Source of the DNA: Clostridium sp. CAG:413
Lineage (GTDB): Bacteria > Bacillota > Clostridia > Oscillospirales > Acutalibacteraceae
Direction: 5' to 3'
DNA length: 11,321 bases
NCBI GenBank assembly: GCA_000431775.1
Contig: FR888226.1
Coordinates: 20,478-31,798, forward strand
The notes under the pieces: generated by a model
Databases searched by the model: none
Seen by the model: the letters and a program-made list of their open reading frames with translations, nothing else
What the model was told of the DNA's origin: nothing
Position numbers and translations under genes: made by a program
Part shown: positions 6,530 to 11,321 of the stretch, one piece after another
Layout of the letters: each line of letters opens with the position of its first letter
Numbering within the stretch: position 1 is the stretch's first letter

Positions 6530-7232
6530 GTGCAGCTCAAGGTGATAGCGAGGATACGCAGCGATTTTTCATCGAAATTCGGCATACCGAGGCAGAGCGG
6601 CCTTGTCGATGAGCTGGAGGCGGCGGTTGTGTTTGAGCCGGGCTTCCGTGAGCCGGAGGCGCTGCGGGGGATAGAGGGCTATTCGCACCTGTGGCTGATA
6701 TGGCAGTTCTCCGAGTGCGCCGATAAGGGCTGGTCGCCCACCGTGCGCCGGCGGGTCGCCCACCGTGCGCCCGCCGAGGCTCGGCGGCAATGTGAGAATG
6801 GGCGTTTTTGCGAGCCGCTCGCCGTTCAGGCCGAATCCAATTGGGCTTTCCTGCGTTCGGCTGCTCGGGGTTGAGCACACCGAGAGCGAGGGCTGCATTC
6901 TGCGTGTGGCGGGCGCAGACCTGCTGGACGGCACGCCGATATACGATATCAAGCCGTATCTGCCCTATGTCGATGCCCACCCTGAGGCAAGCGGAGGCTT
7001 TGCCCTGCAACAAAAAGAGGGCACGCTGAGTGTGGATTTCCCGCCCGAGCTGCTTTCACGCCTGCCGGAGTGCAAGAGGGCGGCTGCCGTTGCGGTGCTC
7101 GCCCAGGATCCGCGGCCCGCCTATCAGGAGGATCCCGACCGCCTTTACGGGCTTGAATTTGCGGGCTTTGACATCCGCTTCACCGTCAGCGGCGGAACGC
7201 TGCAAGTGCGCCAAACCGAAAAAATCAAATGA
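6530..7232 (+). pseudogene. trmO: trmO (tsaA/yaeB-type tRNA methyltransferase), frameshifted by a tandem duplication
   Basis: TrmO uses S-adenosylmethionine to methylate t6A37 to m6t6A37 in tRNA-Thr(GGU). The first part (6530 to about 6749) carries IARIRSDFSSKFGIPRQSGL and YSHLWLIWQF ... GWSPTVR. The second part, from about 6765 in the next frame, carries RPPRLGGNVRMGVFASRSPF, RPNPIGLSCVRL and DLLDGTPIYDIKPYLPYVDA. Together these match E. coli TrmO end to end. The break falls in an 18-base repeat (6732-6749 and 6754-6771) with a 22-base period. Removing one 22-base unit restores SPTVRPPRLGGNVRMG in one frame and gives about 226 residues, close to the usual 235. The GTG at 6530 is preferred because GGAGG lies 8 bases upstream. 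As read, the first frame runs through unrelated codons and stops at 6872-6874. A sequencing error is less likely than a real duplication, since the insertion is a clean repeat unit. Confidence 0.88.
6732..6771 (+). repeat. 22-bp-period direct tandem duplication inside trmO
   Basis: GGTCGCCCACCGTGCGCC occurs at 6732-6749 and again at 6754-6771, separated by GGCG. The 22-base unit is not a multiple of three and shifts the reading frame. Such direct repeats can be lost or gained by replication slippage. Confidence 0.92.
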
Positions 7233-7235
7233 ATC

Positions 7236-7278
7236 AAGGCTGCCGCAGATCGTGGGAACGAAAAGCGGCAGCCTTTTT
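7236..7278 (+). terminator. intrinsic terminator of trmO
   Basis: AAGGCTGCCGC (7236-7246) pairs with GCGGCAGCCTT (7265-7275), followed by T's to 7278. The 18-base loop can fold an inner TCGT/ACGA stem. It begins 4 bases after the trmO stop. Confidence 0.85.
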
Positions 7279-7358
7279 ATTGCCGTGCCTGCAAGACGGA
7301 GGAGGTGTGCCGAAGGCGGATTATATACCAAAGTCGACAACCGTTTGGCATCGAAAAA

Positions 7359-8117
7359 TCATGATTTCCGATCGTTGGACGGCGTTGCAATCGCAGGCAG
7401 ATCCTCCCACTCGCCGGTCATATTGTTTTTGACTTTCAGGTCGCTGAGACCGCTGATATCATCTGTGAGATTTATATTTTGCCGAAGCTCTCTCAGCCCA
7501 TATTGGTATCCGTGAATCACATATTCGTTTTCGACGTTAAAATCAGGATTTCTGAACATATATGCAAGGTATATTTTTCCCGCTTCAATCTCAATATCGC
7601 CTTCCGGCTTGTGCTTCACATAAAGTGTGTCTGTATTTTCGCTGTCAAGGCTCGCTTTTTCTCTCAAGGCTTGCAGCTTCGCGCGGTCGCAGTCGCCTTT
7701 GATCCATTCGTTATGCGGAAGAGTGCCGCCCTCCCTGACAAAGTTGATGCCTTGGGTGCCGAAGCTGCCCTTTAATTCTTTAAGCACAGTTGCTTTGCCA
7801 TATAAATACGGTTTGCTGACATATTCGCCGGTTTGTTTGTTTAAGTTGCTTGTGCCGTCAATAGAATCTATCCTTATCAATGCGATATGTTCGCTTACCG
7901 AGGCAAGAACATCGCTGTCGGAGATATTATACAGACAGTCTGCATGAGAAGATACGGTTATCACATTCGTCTCTTCTTCGGCGGATGCCGTTATATCGGC
8001 GCTTTGAAGCTGTGATGTTACCGGAGGATCGCTTTTTCTGCCGCAACCCGAAAACGCAATGGCGCAAATTAATAAAATAACGGTTGGAAAAACTCTTGAA
8101 ATGCGTATTCTTTTCAT
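7359..8117 (-). CDS. orphan lipoprotein, function unknown
   Basis: A 252-residue protein with a classic lipoprotein signal. The N-terminus is MKRIRISR, then a hydrophobic core of about residues 9-22, then FSGC with the lipidated Cys at 25. A Ser/Thr/Glu-rich linker (about 28-55) follows. The mature domain includes VSEHIALIRIDSI (about 75-90), KATVLKELKGSFG and IEAGKIYLAYMFRNPDF. The pattern of a value 'conveyed as V-LKELKG ... G(K)IYLAYM' recalls small extracellular beta-barrel domains found in Firmicutes lipoproteins, but I do not assign a family. The start at 8117 is chosen over the in-frame ATG at 8135 because AAGGAG lies 5 bases upstream of it and would be inside the longer version. It should sit on the outer face of the cell membrane. 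Composition is AT-richer than the neighbours. It appears monocistronic; no clear promoter was found. Confidence 0.78.
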   Translation of the reverse strand: MKRIRISRVFPTVILLICAIAFSGCGRKSDPPVTSQLQSADITASAEEETNVITVSSHADCLYNISDSDVLASVSEHIALIRIDSIDGTSNLNKQTGEYVSKPYLYGKATVLKELKGSFGTQGINFVREGGTLPHNEWIKGDCDRAKLQALREKASLDSENTDTLYVKHKPEGDIEIEAGKIYLAYMFRNPDFNVENEYVIHGYQYGLRELRQNINLTDDISGLSDLKVKNNMTGEWEDLPAIATPSNDRKS

Positions 8118-8253
8118 TTCGGCTCCTTCTTTCATTTATCGGCTGTTATATAAACGAAGATGTAAGTCAAAACGTGACCGAATTTATAAAAAATACTATT
8201 TTTCCCCAAATAAAATGAACCTAAAACGAATTTTTGTGTCTTTATCTATGGAG

Positions 8254-8377
8254 GGTTTCTTCAAGGCTCTCTGAAACCGCCAAGGTGATCGAAAGAGTAA
8301 CGGTACTATGGACTTTTCTCACGGCGGCGGATAAACCAAGCCCGCAGCAAGCGTCAGGCTCGCTGCGGGCATTTTTT
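8254..8377 (+). ncRNA. candidate structured small RNA with its own terminator
   Basis: The 258-bp gap between the two minus-strand genes holds a long stem on the plus strand. CCGCC (8277-8281), GTGA (8285-8288), GAAA (8291-8294) and AGT (8296-8298) pair in order with GGCGG (8323-8327), TCAC (8319-8322), TTTC (8315-8318) and ACT (8312-8314). The bulges are AAG, TC and G, all on one side, and the loop has 13 bases. Upstream, GGTTTC (8254-8259) can pair with GAAACC (8273-8278) or, as an alternative, with AAACC at 8333-8337. A terminator hairpin with T6 follows at once. No plus-strand gene lies downstream, so a riboswitch is unlikely. No clear promoter was found, and the same DNA could fold as RNA from the minus strand. 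The 8118-8253 part of the gap is AT-rich with no gene. Confidence 0.3.
8340..8377 (+). terminator. hairpin terminator between lipoprotein and dehydrogenase genes
   Basis: GCCCGCAGC (8340-8348) and AGC (8350-8352) pair with GCT (8358-8360) and GCTGCGGGC (8362-8370) around one A-C mismatch, with loop GTCAG. T6 follows at 8372-8377, so it is best oriented for plus-strand transcription. It could also end the minus-strand dehydrogenase transcript, whose stop codon (8376-8378) overlaps the T-run. Confidence 0.75.
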
Positions 8378-9323
8378 AATATACGCAGTTTATCGGGCTG
8401 CCGCTGAGATAGGCTTCGACATTGCGGCGGCAGATATCCATCAGCCGCGCCCTTGTCTCATAGCCCGCCCAGGCGATGTGGGGCGTTATCAGGCAGTTGT
8501 GCGCGCCGAGCAGGGGGTTATCCGCTTTAGGCGGCTCGGTCGAGAGCACGTCAAGCCCCGCGCCCGCCAGCCTGCCGCTGTTCAGAGCGTCGGCGAGTGC
8601 CTGCTCGTCAATGACCTGCCCCCTCGAGGTGTTGATGAGCACGGCGGAGCTCTTCATTTTTGAGATGAATTCTGCGTTCACCATGCCCTCGGTTTGGGGA
8701 GTGAGAGGGCAATGCAGGGTGACGAAGTCGCTCTCGGCGAGCAGCTCGTCGGTCGTGACGAATTCCACGCCGTCAAACGGGGCGGGGTGGTTGGTGTGAG
8801 CGAGCACTTTCATGCCGAACGCACTGGCAATGACGGCGACGGACTTGCCTATCTTGCCGAAGCCGATTATGCCGAGAGTTTTGCCGTCAAGCTCGGCGAG
8901 AGGGGATTTCTGATAGCAGAAATATTTGCAATTGCTCCATTCGCCGCTCATCACCGAGTCGCTGTGAAGCGCCACATGATTTGTGTGCTCAAGTATCAGC
9001 GCAAAGGTGAGCTGAGCCACCGCCGAGGTGCTGTAGGTGGGGATGTTGCAAACGGGTATGCCCTTTTTTTTGCAATACTCCCAATCGACCACGTTGTAGC
9101 CCGTGCTCAGCAGGCCGATGTAGCGCAGCTCGGGCAGCTTTTCGAGCGTTTCGCGGCGCAGCGGAGTTTTGTTTGTTATGATTATCTCGCAGCCCGCCGA
9201 CCTCTCGGCGATAAGCCCGTCGGGGGTGCAGTCATATATTGAGGTCTCGCCGAGGGCTTCGAGCCAATCCCATGAGAGATCGCCCGGGTTTTCGGTGTAT
9301 CCGTCGAGAACGGTTATTTTCAT
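8376..9323 (-). CDS. D-2-hydroxyacid dehydrogenase (glycerate dehydrogenase-like)
   Basis: A 315-residue NAD(P)-dependent 2-hydroxyacid dehydrogenase, normal length for the family. The substrate-binding half includes LLSTGYNVVD (71-80) and the STSAVAQLTFALIL helix (98-111). The nucleotide-binding Rossmann motif is GFGKIG (154-159). The catalytic residues are all present: Arg234 in NTSRGQ, Glu263 in STEPP and His282 in TPHIAWAG. The HIAWA ending is typical of HprA-like glycerate/hydroxypyruvate reductases, but substrates in this family cannot be fixed by sequence. At the end of the second beta strand (KVLAHTNHP, residues 172-180) an Asp favouring NAD is not seen. GGAGGT lies 7 bases before the ATG and fixes the start. 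It is cytoplasmic and monocistronic. Confidence 0.9.
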   Translation of the reverse strand: MKITVLDGYTENPGDLSWDWLEALGETSIYDCTPDGLIAERSAGCEIIITNKTPLRRETLEKLPELRYIGLLSTGYNVVDWEYCKKKGIPVCNIPTYSTSAVAQLTFALILEHTNHVALHSDSVMSGEWSNCKYFCYQKSPLAELDGKTLGIIGFGKIGKSVAVIASAFGMKVLAHTNHPAPFDGVEFVTTDELLAESDFVTLHCPLTPQTEGMVNAEFISKMKSSAVLINTSRGQVIDEQALADALNSGRLAGAGLDVLSTEPPKADNPLLGAHNCLITPHIAWAGYETRARLMDICRRNVEAYLSGSPINCVY

Positions 9324-9361
9324 CTTGATTACCTCCGGTAAAAGAGAGATTATTTTGAGAT

Positions 9362-9370
9362 ATTATAGCA
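9362..9370 (-). promoter_or_regulatory. extended -10 promoter for the dehydrogenase gene
   Basis: On the minus strand the sequence reads TGCTATAAT, a perfect TGnTATAAT extended -10, about 38 bases before the ATG. No good -35 is seen, which is usual for extended -10 promoters. Confidence 0.6.
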
Positions 9371-9428
9371 CATGTTAAGGAAAAATAAATATGATTTTCA
9401 ATTATTTCAAAAAAAATCAAAATTGATA

Positions 9429-9457
9429 TTGACCCGCCGCCGTTTATAATATAAAAT
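9429..9457 (+). promoter_or_regulatory. promoter for the VTT-galactokinase operon
   Basis: TTGACC (9429-9434), 17 bases, TAAAAT (9452-9457). A second TATAAT at 9445-9450 overlaps. The leader to the start codon at 9564 would be about 100 bases and contains nothing else I recognise. This promoter and the extended -10 on the minus strand are divergent. Confidence 0.6.
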
Positions 9458-9563
9458 ATAATAATGTCTAAGTGCGTATATGTGATCTTTTAGAATACTT
9501 CAGTCTGCGGCGCAAATTCACCCGCCGCGGCGATATAAGTTTTGAATTGCGGTGATTTTTCAG

Positions 9564-10370
9564 TTGGAAAAAAGAAGAAAGCAAAAAAAGATCCTGCTCT
9601 TTGTGGGTCTTATATTGGTTGCGCTCTCGTTTGCCGTGGGTGTGCTGCTTGCTTCGCGCAGATTTGAGGAGCTGTGGCATTGGTACGACGTTGCCAAGGA
9701 GCAGCTCGACGAGATAGAGGATATGATAGCCTCGCTCGATAAGGCCTGGCAGTTTATCGGTGCGGTGCTGCTGCTCTTTCTGATAAAGTCGTTTATCCCG
9801 ATTTACCCGACCTCCACGGTCTGCTTCCTGACGGGCGTCATGCTGCCGATGTATCTTGCGATACCGGTAAACATCCTCGGCTTCTCGCTGCTGCTGACAG
9901 TGCGGTATTTCTGGGGCAGGCGGTTCGGAGCGGGCAACGCGTGGCGCATGATATGCAAGACGGATACGCTAAAGAAGCTAATCCAACAGGACGGCAAGGG
10001 CAACCCCGCGCTGCTTATATTGCTGCGCCTGCTGCCGTGTATGCCGATAAACACATTCTCCAATATCTACGGCTCGTTTGATTTCGGCTATCGGAAGTTT
10101 ATGCTTCTGTCAATAATCGGCTTCATGCCGAGGCTGCTCTCGTTCACGTTTGTGGGTCGCAACGTCTTTGATCCGCTCTCGCCGGGCTTCCTCGTGCCGC
10201 TGATGCTGATATTCTTCCTCTCGGGCATCTCCTGCCTCTCGGTCAACGGGGTATGGGTGGGCGTCGAGAAGATAGTTGCTTATGCCCGTGAGCATGAGAA
10301 AAAAAAGAAAGCGAAAGCTCAAAATAAAGGAAAGGAAGCGTGTGGCGATGGTAACGACATCCACTCTTAA
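9564..10370 (+). CDS. VTT/DedA-family (TVP38/TMEM64-like) membrane protein
   Basis: A polytopic membrane protein of about 268 residues. A basic N-terminus (EKRRKQKK) leads to a first membrane segment (about residues 9-31), then an amphipathic acidic stretch (about 36-62). A hydrophobic core follows with the VTT-domain hallmarks RYFWGRRFG, LLRLLPCMPINTFSNIYGSF and GFMPRLLSFTFVG, then another hydrophobic segment and a Lys-rich cytoplasmic tail. Family members (DedA, YdjZ, TVP38, TMEM41/64) are linked to lipid scrambling or polyprenyl-phosphate handling; the role here is not known. The start is taken as TTG at 9564 because GGTGAT lies 8 bases upstream. An in-frame GTG at 9552 overlaps that element and has no site of its own. 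The 3' end overlaps the galactokinase start by 23 bases, so the two genes are coupled. Confidence 0.82.
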   Translation: MEKRRKQKKILLFVGLILVALSFAVGVLLASRRFEELWHWYDVAKEQLDEIEDMIASLDKAWQFIGAVLLLFLIKSFIPIYPTSTVCFLTGVMLPMYLAIPVNILGFSLLLTVRYFWGRRFGAGNAWRMICKTDTLKKLIQQDGKGNPALLILLRLLPCMPINTFSNIYGSFDFGYRKFMLLSIIGFMPRLLSFTFVGRNVFDPLSPGFLVPLMLIFFLSGISCLSVNGVWVGVEKIVAYAREHEKKKKAKAQNKGKEACGDGNDIHS

Positions 10371-11321
10371 AGAGAAGCTCTGCGGCAGCGAATATGACGC
10401 AGCGCTCGCAAGAATATATAAGCCGGAGGATATAGCCGCTCAGAAGCTGAGATATATCCGTGTGGCGGAGGCATTTGATGGTCTCTTCGGCTCGGGCAGG
10501 CAGGTCGGCGTTTTCAGCGCCCCCGGCAGGACCGAGGTCGGCGGCAATCACACCGACCACAATCACGGTAAGGTGCTCGCGGCGGGAGTTAATCTCGACG
10601 CCGTGGCGGTTGCGTCAAAGAATGACGAGGGCATAGTCAGAGTCAAATCCGAGGGCTACGACATGGACGTCGTCGATCTCGGCGACCTCGGCGTTATGCC
10701 CAGGGAGAGGGGCAGATCCGTCTCGCTTGTCAGGGGAGTTTGCGCCGCTTTCAAAAACAGAGGCTATCAGGTCGGCGGCTTCGACGCGGCTACCGCTTCG
10801 GACGTCCTCTCCGGCTCGGGTCTCTCGTCCTCGGCGGCGTTTGAAGTGCTGCTCGGCACGATGCTCAATTATCTCTATAACGACGGCAAAGTCAGCGCCG
10901 TTGAGATAGCGCAGATAGCGCAGTTCGCCGAGAATGAGTATTTCGGCAAGCCCTGCGGTCTGATGGATCAGATGGCCTGCTCCGTCGGCGGCTTCGTTGA
11001 GATAGATTTCAACGACCCCGCTCAGCCCATAATCAAAAAGGTCGATTTTGACTTCGCTGCCTGCAACCATGCGCTTTGCATCGTCGACACAGGCGGAGAT
11101 CATGCGGGTCTGACCGCCGAATATGCAGCGGTTCGCAGCGAGATGGAGAGCGTGGCGGCCGAATTTGGCAAGAGCGTGCTCCGCGACGTTGACAGGGACG
11201 AATTTGAGAAGAATATCCCCGTTATCCGCAGCTCGGTCGGCGACAGAGCCGTGCTCAGAGCCATTCACTTCTATAATGAAAACGACAGAGTCGATAAGCA
11301 GGCTCAGGCGCTTGCGGCCGG
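10348..11321 (+). CDS. galK: galactokinase-family GHMP kinase, 3'-truncated by window edge
   Basis: The frame is open from ATG at 10348 to the window end (324 codons), so the C-terminus is missing. GHMP-kinase features: a galactokinase-type signature PGRTEVGGNHTDHNHG (59-74), the phosphate-binding loop SGSGLSSSAA (155-164), GLMDQMA with the likely catalytic Asp207, and VDTGGDHAGLTAEYAAVR. The family transfers phosphate from ATP to galactose, the first step of the Leloir pathway in the cytoplasm. The signature differs from the usual GRxNxIGEHTDYN: Glu63 replaces Asn and Asn67 replaces the Glu that normally contacts the sugar. The divergent form looks like a Clostridia subgroup, so galactose as substrate is likely but not certain. 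GGAAG lies 9 bases before the ATG; a GTG at 10342 is too close to it. The 23-base overlap with the VTT gene implies cotranscription. Confidence 0.87.
   Translation, partial: MVTTSTLKEKLCGSEYDAALARIYKPEDIAAQKLRYIRVAEAFDGLFGSGRQVGVFSAPGRTEVGGNHTDHNHGKVLAAGVNLDAVAVASKNDEGIVRVKSEGYDMDVVDLGDLGVMPRERGRSVSLVRGVCAAFKNRGYQVGGFDAATASDVLSGSGLSSSAAFEVLLGTMLNYLYNDGKVSAVEIAQIAQFAENEYFGKPCGLMDQMACSVGGFVEIDFNDPAQPIIKKVDFDFAACNHALCIVDTGGDHAGLTAEYAAVRSEMESVAAEFGKSVLRDVDRDEFEKNIPVIRSSVGDRAVLRAIHFYNENDRVDKQAQALAA

Noticed and set aside
6765..7232. Independent second gene starting at GTG 6765
   Set aside because: The GTG lies inside the duplicated repeat, has no ribosome site, and the product is the C-terminal two-thirds of TrmO.
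8230..8340. Known riboswitch (glycine, TPP, SAM, T-box) in the gap
   Set aside because: None of the conserved core motifs could be matched and no plus-strand gene follows; kept only as an unclassified structured RNA candidate.
10615..11268. Long minus-strand ORF (217 codons) opposite the galactokinase
   Set aside because: It is a shadow of a clear GHMP kinase; no start signal or family features.

Overview
The window looks like a chromosomal segment of a Gram-positive anaerobe of the class Clostridia, probably a gut Ruminococcaceae/Oscillospiraceae-type organism. This is inferred from strong GGAGG-type ribosome binding sites, TTGACA/TATAAT-like promoters, a lipobox protein, compact operons and the style of the protein families. 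Most genes are GC-rich. The intergenic DNA and two orphan exported proteins are clearly more AT-rich. No phage, transposase, CRISPR or other obvious mobile element was seen.

Layout. 1-944 is the 3' part of a two-domain SGNH/GDSL esterase that enters from the left edge. A possible 34-codon ORF (957-1061) and a four-helix membrane protein (1161-1571) follow. A non-coding, repeat-like stretch then ends in a perfect 14-bp terminator hairpin (1694-1727). A promoter at 1835-1864 precedes a metal-dependent amidohydrolase (1898-2692). It converges on a minus-strand yfbR 5'-deoxynucleotidase (2705-3289). A short divergent promoter region separates yfbR from a three-gene operon (3362-5554): TPR protein, DUF4037 nucleotidyltransferase-like protein, and isochorismatase-family cysteine hydrolase. 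These genes overlap or are nearly contiguous.

Next comes a stable-RNA unit: an A/T-rich UP-like tract and promoter, tRNA-Asp(GUC), tRNA-Thr(GGU), and a very long terminator hairpin. After it lie an orphan exported protein (6087-6512) and trmO (6530-7232). The trmO gene is split by a frameshift that a 22-bp tandem duplication explains exactly. TrmO is known to modify A37 of tRNA-Thr(GGU), and that tRNA gene sits about 660 bp upstream. On the minus strand follow an orphan lipoprotein (7359-8117) and a D-2-hydroxyacid dehydrogenase (8376-9323). A structured intergenic segment between them ends in a hairpin plus T6 and is a candidate small RNA. The right end holds a VTT/DedA-type membrane protein (9564-10370) overlapping a galactokinase-family gene that leaves the window (10348 onward).

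How the genes work together. The genes are mostly unrelated housekeeping and accessory functions: nucleotide-pool cleaning (yfbR), tRNA modification (trmO), sugar phosphorylation (galactokinase), hydroxyacid metabolism and carbohydrate de-esterification. The clearest functional groups are the TPR-DUF4037-hydrolase operon, which has no established role, and the tRNA-Thr/trmO pair. The most noteworthy signals are the trmO duplication, the candidate structured RNA at 8254-8377, the repeat-like segment at 1572-1727 and the atypical galactokinase signature.
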